From Histoplasma ohiense (lineage: Eukaryota > Ascomycota > Eurotiomycetes > Onygenales > Ajellomycetaceae): a DNA stretch of 64,000 bases. The stretch spans positions 3,782,001 to 3,846,000 of the forward strand of contig JAEVHH010000003.1 of NCBI GenBank assembly GCA_017607445.1. Direction: 5' to 3'. The translations under genes and the position numbers were made by a program. The notes beneath the pieces were generated by a model. It ran no database searches. It was given only the letters and a program-made list of their open reading frames with translations, and had not been told where the DNA came from. Positions 1 to 10,100 of the stretch are shown piece by piece. Position 1 is the stretch's first letter; the number at the start of each line of letters is the position of its first letter.

Positions 1-221
1 TGCTAGGCCGCACGGAGAGAGGGATATATACTAGTATACTAGGATATATCTATGTCTTAAGTGGTAGGAGACCTCACGTCAAAAGTCATCCACGAGATAG
101 GCTCATCCTCGGGGATGACGGTTTTCTTGACCAGCTTGAGAGTCAGGCAATCGTCGTCAAATTCCACGGTGTATATATTTCCTGGGGGAGTCCAGGTGCC
201 AATCATTAAATGGTGCTTCAT
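1..221 (-). CDS. 3-carboxy-cis,cis-muconate cyclase-like protein, 5' exon only (runs off left edge)
   Basis: Only the first coding exon is inside the window: ATG at 221-219, coding down to 78, then a GTGAGG donor at 77-72 whose intron continues past the window edge. The 48 visible residues include HHLMIGTWTPPG and a DEPISWMTFD block, which match the N-terminus of the fungal seven-bladed propeller enzyme that lactonises 3-carboxymuconate in the protocatechuate branch of the beta-ketoadipate pathway. An upstream in-frame ATG at 293 exists, but the family start is the MKHHLM methionine, so 221 is preferred. The gene is divergent from the intradiol dioxygenase at 1087, which fits a shared aromatic-catabolism role. 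The remainder of the protein cannot be checked here. Confidence 0.75.
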
Positions 222-1086
222 GTTGACGGCCGCAATGGTGCAATCAGGCAGGGTACAAACTACGCTGCTAGTGAACCGGGTGAACCAATGCAATAACGTA
301 TCGATCTAGAGAAGCCAAAATCTGAGCTCCTAAGTTAGTGCTAATATTATCCCCAGCTGAACAAAGAAACATCAGCAATGCGATTGCCAGGCGACCAAGT
401 ACTCGTATGTAGCTTGCCAAAACAACGACATCAAGACAGGCCAGAAACCAGAACAAGCCAAGCATGCCCACTCAGGCACGAGGCCTGCTACTCCTTCAAG
501 GTTGCGTATTGATATTGCTGTTGGTGTTCTCTCTCGCTGGCTGCCGACACATGATCCTACGCACAGCCGTCGCCGGCAACCACGCTCGGTACTTGCTGCT
601 GAGTCATCCAGCCTCTGATGCTGGGTTGGGCACCTCGCCGGCTCAACACTCAACACATGCTGTTGTCCGCTCTGTCCGCTCTGTCCCGTCCATGACGGCA
701 CATACATCATTGCCAGCGCACGAGACCAGGGAGGCAAAATGAGTCGGGCCCCATTGTCCCCGACTGCGTTTTCCCAGTTTGCTGTTCTGCTCTCCGCGAT
801 CCGCGAGCAACGGCAAACAGCAAACAGCCGAGCAATGTGCCGGAGGCTGCCGACCGCAGCTGGCCAGCCCCACGTCGACTCGGATATAAAAAAGCATATC
901 TTCACTGTTAAGGGCAAGCTGTTCCTTGTTGAATGCCCTGCGATTGCACTCCTGGATTTGTTTCTTTTTTGTTCTTTCCCTTGCCTTCTATTCAACCCGA
1001 GCGGATCCGGCTATTTCCTCATACCCAGCTTCATCTAGAACGAGACAAACCACTCCGCTCCAGTTCTACCAGGTCCACAAGCCAAT
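222..1086. promoter_or_regulatory. Divergent intergenic promoter region (muconate cyclase / intradiol dioxygenase)
   Basis: About 865 bp between two divergent start codons. A TATAAAAAA tract at 885-893 lies about 195 bp upstream of the dioxygenase ATG and is followed by a pyrimidine-rich stretch (about 955-1000), a common layout of fungal promoters. The open frames here are not supported by any recognisable protein. Confidence 0.45.
885..893 (+). promoter_or_regulatory. Possible TATA box of the intradiol dioxygenase
   Basis: TATAAAAAA in the divergent spacer, 194 bp upstream of the ATG, followed by a C/T-rich stretch. Position and composition suit a fungal core promoter, but no transcript data are available. 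Confidence 0.35.
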
Positions 1087-2117
1087 ATGCCCACCAAAAT
1101 AAACGGTGCTGGGACAAACGGGGTCAAGACAAATGGTGCAAGCATCCCCAAATATGACCCCGATTTCACAGCTGCCGTTATCAACCTCATGGGCCCCAAA
1201 ACCGCCCCAAGGACAAGACAGGTCTTGGGCTGCCTCATCCGCCACATCCACGACTTTGCTCGTGAAGTCGATCTAACTAGTGACGAATGGCTGATGGGCG
1301 TGGACTTCATAAACAACATTGGCCAGATTAGCACTCCCACAAGAAACGAAGGACAGCGCATCTGTGATATCATTGGGCTGGAAACGTGAGTGTTTCAAAA
1401 TACTACTAGTACTATTAGTAGTATACAACTCCTTCTACCCTACTTCACAGAAATAGAAAGTCTAATATACAACCTACCAGCCTCATCGATGAAATCAGCC
1501 AGAGATTTATCCTAGAATCTGGAGATGACGTACCCACCTCTTCCTCTATCCTCGGGCCCTTCTGGAGCCCGCACGCCCCCTTCCGTAAACTGGGCGATAG
1601 CATCATCCGCAGCCCGCACAATGGCCGAGTCGCCCTGATGAGGGGCCGGGTCGCCGACGCAGTTACAAAAAGAGGCATCCCCAACGCCGTCTTCGACATC
1701 TGGCAAGCCTCCTCAAACGGCAAATACGACTTCCAGGACCCAGACAACCAGGAACCCAACAACCTGCGCGGCAAGTTCCGCACTGGGCCCGACGGCTCCT
1801 ATCATCTCTATATCCTCCACCCAACCCCTTACTCGTTGCCCACTGACGGACCCGCGGGAGTCCTCTTGCAATTGATGGACAGGCACCCCTTCCGCCCCGC
1901 GCATATCCATCTGATGATCACACACCCGGAGTACAAGAGCGTCACGACGCAGATTTTCCCGCGTGACGATAAGTATCTGAGTAGCGATACGGTGTTTGCG
2001 GTGAAGAATGATCTGGTTGTAGACTTCAAGCCTCTTGAAGGTGATCCCTTAGCTGAGTTGGAGCTCGAGTATACTATCTGGCTGTTACCTAAGAGCAAGG
2101 TGGTTTCCAATTTGTGA
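1087..2117 (+). CDS. Intradiol ring-cleavage dioxygenase (catechol / hydroxyquinol 1,2-dioxygenase type)
   Basis: Two exons, 1087-1385 and 1481-2117, joined across a 95-bp intron (GTGAGT...CCTACCAG) give 311 residues, the usual size of fungal members. The N-terminal dimerisation helices occupy roughly residues 20-115 and the beta-sandwich catalytic domain roughly 120-305. Non-haem Fe(III) ligands of the family are all visible: Tyr182 (GKYDFQD), Tyr217 (HPTPYSLPTDGP), His241 and His243 (RPAHIH). The enzyme cleaves catechol or hydroxyquinol between the hydroxyls to give a muconate or maleylacetate product. The dioxygenase class is clear, but catechol cannot be told from hydroxyquinol by eye. 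It is divergent from a muconate-cyclase gene, supporting a role in aromatic degradation. It lacks a signal peptide, so it is intracellular. Confidence 0.9.
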
Positions 2118-3001
2118 TGACAATGACCTCTTCTCATCTTCTCCTTTTCTTCACACAATTCCCCACGTTTTTCAGAAGCAATCTATTTCGATATATGTAT
2201 ATTCGAAAATCTTTTAATAGTGATCGGTTCATGGCACCTGTGAACATAGTTATATTTTTTTTATTGTACGGTTTCTGCTCATACTGGAGAAGGTATTTGT
2301 GTCCAAAAACCTTCAACCCCCCCTTTTTGTCATGCGGGCTGGTTTCAAGTCAATCAATCCCTCTTCTGTCCACCCCGCTTGTAGCTAACTCTTTATTATT
2401 TCGAACGGGTTGGCTACCTAGCAAAAATAGAAGGGTCCAACATGGGTAAATCCGCCTCCAGCCAACACCTTCGAAATAACCGGATTCACCCAATTGAATG
2501 AGCCACCTTTTGCATCCTATGGATGTTATGACATGATCCTCCCAAAGATGCCAGATGAGCTTTGATGGACAGTGAGCCGCGGAAGCTGGAGGCAGTGATT
2601 GTGGAAGAGGTTGGTAGAGCAGACGAGACGCTTGATATCATTTCAGTTCTTGTATTTATTGTGTTATTGTTACCTTGCGATTCAATGAAGAAAGAGGATG
2701 AAAAACCAGCGTCGAAACCCCGAAAAACGACCACGCACAGAGACCATCCCAAATATCTAGCTAGATACTACAATTGCAATGGAAATTAATTAATTTGTTA
2801 AAAACATCCAAATTTTAACCTTGGTTATCGATTGGTCCATTATACCTTTTAATACACTCTGGCTTCTTTTCTTTTCTTTACATAAACCGCTTCCCCGACC
2901 CGTTTTCCTGTCGTCTCCTTCCTCCCGAGTAAAAAATAAAATAAAATAAAATAAAATAAAAAGGGATGATCAGGAGGGGAAATGAACAATGAAACCCCAT
3001 T
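2118..3001. other. Convergent 3' intergenic region
   Basis: Holds the 3' untranslated regions of the dioxygenase (+) and phosphoglycerate kinase (-). Apart from an AAAAT microsatellite at 2931-2962 I see no gene. Confidence 0.6.
2931..2962. repeat. AAAAT pentanucleotide microsatellite
   Basis: About five tandem copies of AAAAT/ATAAA directly downstream of the pgk stop codon, within its probable 3' UTR. Confidence 0.85.
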
Positions 3002-4508
3002 TCACTTACTCGACAGGGCACTGACGCCAGGCAAGTCCTTGCCCTCCAACAGCTCCAACGAAGCCCCCCCACCAGTCGACACATGGCTCAGCTTATCCTC
3101 CGCATGATACTTCGCCGCAACCGTCGCCGTATCCCCACCGCCAATAATGACGATCTTCCCCTGCTTGACTGCCTCAATACACGCATTCAACATCGCCTTT
3201 GTCGAGCCCGCAAACTTGTCAAACTCAAACACACCGGGCGGGCCATTCCACAGGATCGTCTGCGCCTCCCCGATCGCCGCCTCGAATAGCTTCACGCTCT
3301 GCTGCCCAAAGTCCAACCCCCACCATCCGTCCGGAATCCCCTCCTCATCCGTCTTGTACTGCACGTTCGCATCCGCCGCGAAGCGGTCGGCCACGACGTG
3401 GTCGACGGGGAAGACGATGCGGACACCGTTCCGCTCCGCCTTGGCCATGATGTCCGGCACGAGCTTGCTGCCGGGCTCGTCGAACAGGCTGCTGCCGATC
3501 TTGACGTGGTGCAGGACCTTCTTGAAGGTGAACGCCATGGCGCCGCAGATGACCAGCGTGTTGACTTTGTCGAGCAGGTTGTCGATCAGCTGGATCTTGT
3601 CGGAGACCTTGGAGCCGCCGAGGATGGCGAGGAAGGGCCGTGTGGGGTTCTCGAGCGCCTTGGCGAAATATTCCAGCTCCTTTTTCACGAGGAAGCCGGC
3701 GGCGCGCTGGGGGAGGTTGACGCCCACCATGGAGCTGTGGGCGCGGTGGGCAGTGCCGAAGGCGTCATCTGTAGTGTTGAGAGTTTTGTTTGTTAGAAGA
3801 TGTATATTTTATGCAACGGTTGGTGAAATTGAGGACAGGAGGAAGAAAAAGACGACGAAGAAGAAGAAGACAAAGAAAACAAAAAGACGAAGAAGAAGAT
3901 CGAAAAAAAAAAATCGGTGGAGGATTTTTGGGCACGTACTAATGTAAATATCCCCCAACGCAGTCAACCCTTTCCGGAACTCCTCCACCTTCGCCGGATC
4001 CGCCTTAACCTTCTTGCCCTGCTCATCCTTATAGCTGCCCTCCTCCTCCGGATGAAACCGCAGATTCTCCAACAGAATCACCTGCCCGCCGCTGGCCTTA
4101 CTAACCGCCTCCTCGACCTGCGCGCCGACGCAGTCCTCCGTGAAAATCACAGAGCGGCCACCAAGCAGCTTCTCCAGCTCGGGCACGACGGGCTTCAGGC
4201 TGAATTTGGGATTGGGCTTGCCGTCCGGCCGGCCGAGATGGGACATGAGCACGACGGCTTTGGCGCCGTGGTCGATGGCATATTTGATGGTTGGAAGCGC
4301 TCCGACGATTCGTTGGTTGTTTGTGATGTTCTTGTCCTCGTCGAGGGGGACATTGAAGTCGACCTGTGTTTGTTTGAGGGATGTAAGTTACTGGTAAGCA
4401 TAATTCAAACGTGCCCTGTAGGTGTCTTAACGGCACACGTACCCGGATCAGCACCCTCTTGTCCTTGAGGTCGACGTCGGTAACGGACAATTTGTTGGAG
4501 AGAGACAT
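3002..4508 (-). CDS. PGK1: Phosphoglycerate kinase
   Basis: Three exons (4508-4443, 4363-3940, 3768-3002) separated by 79- and 171-bp introns encode 418 residues, the normal family length. The enzyme converts 1,3-bisphosphoglycerate plus ADP to 3-phosphoglycerate plus ATP in cytosolic glycolysis. Visible hallmarks are the N-terminal MSLSNKLSVTDVDLKDKRVLIRVDFN block, the substrate-site SHLGRPDG motif, NDAFGTAHR at the second exon junction, and the C-terminal nucleotide site with GGGDTATV and STGGGASLELL. The first intron falls exactly at IR|VDFN and the second splits the Asn codon of NDAFG. Start choice is fixed by the conserved N-terminus. Intron 2 contains a long run of pyrimidines on the coding strand (3840-3910). 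I see nothing unusual in the active site. Confidence 0.97.
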
Positions 4509-5591
4509 GGTTGCTATTTGGTGCGTGTTGTTTTTTTTGTATAATGTTTTTGGACTCGTGGTCCTGCCCCTCTTCTATGCCACTGTGATTAGTAGGAACA
4601 AGTATAGGGTTAATCCTATAAACAGAAAAGAAAGGGAGTAAGTGGACGAACCTGGCGTGCAACGAATGGAATTGAACGTTGTCTATCCAAGAAAAATCCG
4701 AAAGTCCCCGTCGGGGTTATTTGTTGATGAATCGATGGCGGGATTCTTTTTCGTTCCTGGTGGGGTTTGTTGTTGCTGTGGCTGCGGGCGGCGTCGGGTT
4801 GATGGGGGTTGTGATGTCATTGACCACCAGCACAACAAGCAGCAACTGTGGAAGAATCGTAGATAACGAGTAGGCTTAGTGGAATACAGGGAGATTCACT
4901 TTCGTTACGCTTTTGTTTGTTCTTATTGTTCCTATCGTACTTGCTTTTCGTTACTATTTGGTGAATGTTTTCGTCAGCGGGGTACGGTTTGGGATTCTAC
5001 ATGTGCAGCCTTAACAATGATATCTCGAGCCACTTCTTGTTGAGGGAAATGCGCAGTAAGTAGTAGTAATGGATTCTAGATATATGCTTAGGAGTAGTTA
5101 GATGGTCAGAAATCTTTTTCGTCTTTTTCCAAAAATGCGTAACTGCTCGAATTGACATGCTCAAATCAACCTCGTAACGCCTGAAGGACTCCGGTAAAGC
5201 ACTGAAACCCCACTGGAACAAAAACCTCAACTCCGGAAAGCAGTAATACGGAACAACCGTCTCACAATGTATAAAATCAATGGTTTCCACAATCCCTGCC
5301 AGGAACTCCAGAATTTAAGTCGAATCACCAGTCAATTTGACTGGCCGTCCATATCGACCAAACCCAAAACAAAGAGGAGGTTCGAGAGAACGCTGGGCAG
5401 AAAATCTCAGACCAGCTATGCGTCCCAGGAAAGCAAATAACCGGTAATGGTAATGGCGATCGTGCTCAAAAAAAAAAAAAAAAGTCAAAGACTTGTTGTC
5501 GGTTAAATGCAGGTTAACAGCAAGCTAAATGAAAATCGTGCTCCACCTTCATTTTTCCGTCTAGCACCAGACCGGCTTTCTCTGTCTCTCT
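4509..5591. other. Intergenic region: pgk promoter and 3' side of the Mpv17-like gene
   Basis: The part near 4509 is the promoter and leader of pgk. A 15-base A run lies at about 5467-5481. The open frames at 4642-4873 and 4997-5290 have no recognisable protein features. Confidence 0.5.
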
Positions 5592-6654
5592 CTATTCTTC
5601 CTCAACGGAGTTGGCTAGAGATAGGTATGCTGTCCACGCAATCCCAACGGTGGATACGAATGGCTAGGTAAATTAAGAAGCAAAAAAAAGGGGATTCAGT
5701 CAGAAAATGCCGAAGAACCTCATAATGGGACATGACAGTGTTCAAGTAGGAAGGTAATACCACCACTCACAATTTGAAACTGGATAGGAATCACGCGGAA
5801 ATTGAGTATTTGCACCGCGGGCCACAGCATGAAGTTCGCCTTCAAAGTTGGAGTATACACATCTTGCATTTTGCGTACGATCGCTCGTCTTCCCCCGCCC
5901 TCTGCCACCGTCATGAATGTGAAGAAGCATAGGAGGCCTGCAATTTTTTGTCGTATTAGTTCCCTGGTAAATAGCCAACACGGGCAACCAAGATGTATGT
6001 TGTGGATCATACCAATCGGTGCAAAAATCAGCTGATCCATCGCCACCCGCTTCAACGCCGGCACCGTGGCGTGCGTCGTGGTAATCGGGAAGGAACGCGC
6101 CAGGAACCCAAACCACTGGAACTGGATGGGAGCCATGAAGAAGCCATACGCCATGAACCGCGTCAGCCGCTCGAAGTCAAAGGGTGTTGCGAGGTGTCTG
6201 GTGTTGTAGGATCCCAGCTCGCCGACCGCGGGCGGCTTTTCCTTATTTAAGCTGTGTATTTCGATGGAGATTAGGTCGTTATTGGGGTCGTTGGCATTGC
6301 TGCGGGAGCGTCGGTGGGTTGCCATGCGCGTCCGTACGGCAGTTATGGATTGAGCTACTGTATCTGCGATGCCACCTAGGACCTGTATTGGTTTTGGAGA
6401 GCATTAGTTAGTTGAATGTAAAAGAAGCGGTATATATATAACAACGCAGAACGGATCGGATGGAAGGGAGATGACTAGCGATGATGCTTACAGCATTGGT
6501 GACCATCGTGGTCAAAACTGGAGATTGGCCAAAAAAGTGCTGTTAGCCAAGCTCATTAAACCGCTTCTCAGTGCGTATGGGCATAATCATAATTACCCGG
6601 CTTCTCCGCATAGTAGGAGTTGAACTTCGCCGCGAGTCTCATCGTGACTGCCAT
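5592..6654 (-). CDS. Mpv17/PMP22 family membrane protein
   Basis: Five exons were joined (6654-6597, 6517-6492, 6382-6013, 5937-5771, 5663-5592), keeping frame throughout and giving 230 residues. The N-terminus reads as a short helix followed by AEKPVLTTMVTNAVLGG, the typical Mpv17 opening, and the last two exons carry the family block with WPAVQILNFRVIPIQFQ followed by PFVSTVGIAWTAYLSL. Family members are four-helix proteins of the peroxisomal or inner mitochondrial membrane, thought to form channels; yeast Sym1 is the best known. An insertion rich in Ser, Arg and Asn (about residues 45-85) sits between helix 1 and helix 2. The 26-bp second exon is unusually small but is needed to restore VLTTMVTNA. 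Exact organelle is not evident. Confidence 0.88.
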
Positions 6655-7601
6655 CTCAATCAGGAAGACAAGAGTATGCAAGAGCGGCTATTTCAGCATG
6701 GTCAAGCGGATGGATTATGGGTTAGCCAAAGCTCTAGCAAAAATAACAATATTGATTCCGAAGACGGGAAAAAAATTGTGTAATCTTTAAGAGGTTTTGG
6801 GTCCGAGTATGTATGGTGTTCTTTGGAAGAAGATTTAAAACAAGCTGTTTGCATGAACTCACCCAGCGGCCATATATATATCGACTATTCAAGCCATCAA
6901 GCACGTTCTGTCTAACTTTGTCGATCATGGCGGATGGGGGAAGGAAATAACAGAGATGGAACTTCCTATTTTACGAAGAAGAAAAGGCTGGCAGGTTTTC
7001 GGGCCCATCCAAGGATGACACCGAGTGGGAGATTTATGCTTTTGTAGATGACGCAAAGGTTCGGGCGGGTGGGAAAAAGTGGAGGCTGCAATGCTGGCTG
7101 CTGGTCGGCGGTCGCAGTAAACTGGCAACGAACACTGCAGAGAGAAGGATGGAGGACGAGAGAAGGATGGAGGAGGATGCAGGAGGAGGATACAAGAGGA
7201 GGTGAGGAAGAGAGGTGAGGAGGAGCTGAGGAGGAGGCGAGGAGGCGAGGTCTTGAGGCGGTTTGTTGGTGAGGAGGATCCCCAACCCTGGGTATGGATG
7301 ACCGGCGCAGCGGGAAGCGAGGTAACACTGGGCCAACACCAACACATTGATTGACTTCATTACGGATGGAGATGTTACCTTTTTTAATTTTAGCTTTGTA
7401 TATAGCGGTATTCTACAAATTGCACGGGCTTTTTCTTTATGATTCCAGGGTAATTAATGTAGATATCTAATAATACTATTGCATAAACAAGGAGCAGAGA
7501 GAGCACAGCTTATACCCAGGCATTAGCAAGGGAAATGCACCCTCTTTTTATATTGTGTTATCTAGATGGATCAGCGGCCGGTAGTCATACAAAGTGTTTT
7601 G
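6655..7601. other. Intergenic region with a purine-rich tract
   Basis: Lies between the Mpv17-like start and the Trs65 stop. A G/A-rich imperfect GAGGA repeat tract occupies about 7138-7265 on the plus strand. The three overlapping minus-strand open frames there are proline/serine-rich readings of this tract and are not supported as genes. Confidence 0.55.
7138..7265. repeat. Purine-rich imperfect GAGGA repeat tract
   Basis: On the plus strand almost all bases are G or A in repeated GAGGAGG/AGAAGGATGGAGGA words. The strand asymmetry could favour triplex or affect transcription, but no function can be assigned. Confidence 0.7.
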
Positions 7602-9720
7602 TTACACATGTCTGTCGAGCGATACAATATCCGGTAGGTCTCTTATATCCATTGACTCATTGGTGTTCAAATCCACCAGTCGGACAGCTTCGACATGCAG
7701 CACTCCTGCGACCAATGGGAGAAGCTTCATCTCCGTGGAGTGGCATGTACCGGGGGGAAGAGGGCTAATAAGTTCACTTGTTAATTAGCTGTTTTGTGTA
7801 CCCAGGCATCTGTATCATGCACGCAGCGAAGGGGAAAAAAAAGTAAGGTCAAGACAAGAAAGAAAAGAGAAAACATTCGAAGGAGATTTATGAAACTCAC
7901 CCCACCCTAATATCTGTACTCAAATATATCACCTCTGTATCATACGGGTTCGCATTCTTCTGCATCGCGTACACGATATTCTCATCCGTCACCACCTCCG
8001 CAATCTGCTCGTCCCGATGCACACTCGAAACAGACGACGATGACGGCCGGGAAATATGTCTGCTGCTCCGCACATCCGCCCGTTTCCTCCGCGGCACGGC
8101 CGCCATGGCAAATTTCCTCGTCTTCTCCGACCGGTTGACAATGAATACGTCCCAGTGGAATGGCTTGCCGACTTCGACGCTGGATGGTCCCGAGAAGGAG
8201 ATGGTCACGCCTAACTCGGTAGCAGATGTGTAGCCGGATCGTCGATTCGTAGTTAGTGCCGCTGCGCTGGGGTTAAGGGATGTTGTTGGCGTGGTACCAT
8301 CACCACTGCCACCGGCACTTTGACTCGGCGTCATCGGAAGGCTGGCAGGACGGTTGTTTCGTTGGAGAACTTGGCTAGGCGCGCCGAAGGACGGGTTGAG
8401 AGGCAGGGAGAAGTCGACGTTGGTGCGCCATTTCATAGAAATCTTGGGTTGGCATTCATCCGATGCGCATATTGTTGCCTCTAGGGAGATATCTAAAGCG
8501 TAAACGGCCGCGGTGGTGGATGAGGCTCCCTCCATTCCATGCAACGGCGTGAGTTTATATACAAAGGTCACGTCATCTCGTGGACGGCAGGTTACCGGAA
8601 GAGCATATCCGTGATCAGAGGTTAGGCTTTCGACCTGGCCGTCGAAGAGGGTTACATCCGTTTTCTCCAGTATGACGTCGAAATTCGTAAAAGGGGTCAC
8701 TTCAAAGTCAAGGCTGGCGATTGTCGTGGGTTTTCCGGAATAGGTATTGAGGCGCGAATACCGGATTCGCGCACTGGCAATAGGTATGATACGGAAGGGT
8801 CGCTGGGATATCTGTTGCGCACGGTATGACGATGCATCTTGCTGAACGGCTGGAACCACCCTTAACAGTCTCGACGCGGGGAGGAATGGCTGTGGCTTAG
8901 ACTGGTCGGGAGGGCCGTTTTTGGCAAGGGACTGAAAAACGTTCACAGACCCCGGTATGCCGCTTGGTAGGTACTCATCTTCGTAATCCCCAGATGAAGC
9001 ATTCAAGGGGTTTAAGGTTGCAGAGGCACTAAACACAACAGATGGATGCTGGAGCCGGAGTCGTGGGCGACCTTCAATGAACCTTTATTAGCACACCAAT
9101 AAATTTAATTTTCAATTCTTTCTTTCTTCTCTGCTCATCTCTGAAAAAGTAATCCAAAGCTGCACTGACTAAGAAAGGTGTCCAATTTCCATATGACATA
9201 GACATAGTTTACTACATCCTCCGCGTTTTCGACTTCATTGACAATCACCAGCGGATCCTCGTCATCGCTCACTGTGCCAGAGAATATAACGTCTCTAGCT
9301 TGTTGTTGTTGCGCGCCTTCGCCATCGCCGTCCTCGACATTAACTCCATTGGCTGCATATGCCTCTAATTGGACCGTCAATCGGGGTAGCTGAGTTTTCA
9401 GGGCATGCTCCGAGCAGTTCGCAAGGCGTAGAACGATATATACAGGGAGAAGTTCATCTATTCAACATCATATCTGAGAATGAGTAAGACTCTTGCACTG
9501 CAGCTAGCATTGGATGGGAGGGGTTATAAGTGGTGCAGAGGTTGAAGCTGAACCAACCAAAGAACAGGAGAGAGCGCTGGCGGATTGTGGGGAGGAGCGA
9601 TGAGGAGCCTTCGATATCTTCTTGACTTGAAGCCTTTAGAGCATCTTCGAGATTGACCTGGGTGGCATAGGGGACTATTGTGTCCAACACTGCGCCATGC
9701 AGGAATTCCTCAGGGGCCAT
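7602..9720 (-). CDS. TRS65: TRAPPII complex subunit Trs65
   Basis: Four exons (9720-9558, 9457-9170, 9071-7901, 7764-7602) give 594 residues. Evidence is the order of conserved Trs65 blocks: MAPEEFLHGAVLD at the N-terminus, LLFFDELLPVYIVLRL across the first junction, LGVTISFSGPSSVEVGKPFHWDVFIVN in the large exon, and the C-terminal VIYLSTDIRVGPLPPGTC followed by GVLHVEAVRLVDL. Trs65 is a fungal-specific subunit of the TRAPPII tether that activates Rab GTPases at the late Golgi. The first intron uses an unusual GTTGGT donor but is required to make FFDELLP. A low-complexity Ser/Pro/Thr segment lies in the middle. Shares a 380-bp promoter with PRP40 on the other strand. Confidence 0.88.
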
Positions 9721-10100
9721 TATTGTATGCAGGTTGTCAAAGTACCAATGCTCAGGCCAGCAGCACAGACATAATCATGGCCCAGCACTGGTAAACAAAC
9801 AGTCGTTATCTCGAAACATTGCTGAAGTGGTGAATAATGATGTTGAACAATCTTCGTTAATTAACTCATAAATTCATGGCTATAATCACATACCAGCGGT
9901 GGTGACCAATTTAAAGATGCTAGGAGTAAATTAAACTCTCAGCGTCTATGGTCTCTGCACCCAGCCCTAGTTATTTTTCTGCCACCCATTTTGCATCCCA
10001 AGTTGTTGCTCCGTCGCTGCATTGTCCCTTCATTCATTCAGGAGAGCAGTAGACGGTGGAAGGCTAGCCCTCATATATAGCGGTTCGCCTTACCTGAGCT
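9721..10100. promoter_or_regulatory. Bidirectional promoter TRS65 / PRP40
   Basis: Only 380 bp separate the two divergent start codons, so core promoters and leaders of both genes must lie here. No discrete element stands out. Confidence 0.6.

Noticed and set aside
372..995. 207-codon minus-strand frame in the first intergenic region
   Set aside because: It lies in a divergent promoter, shows no conserved blocks, and has comparable open frames on the opposite strand.
6925..7360. Three overlapping minus-strand frames near 7 kb
   Set aside because: All are Pro/Ser/Leu-rich readings of the purine-rich GAGGA tract in different frames, without recognisable domains.
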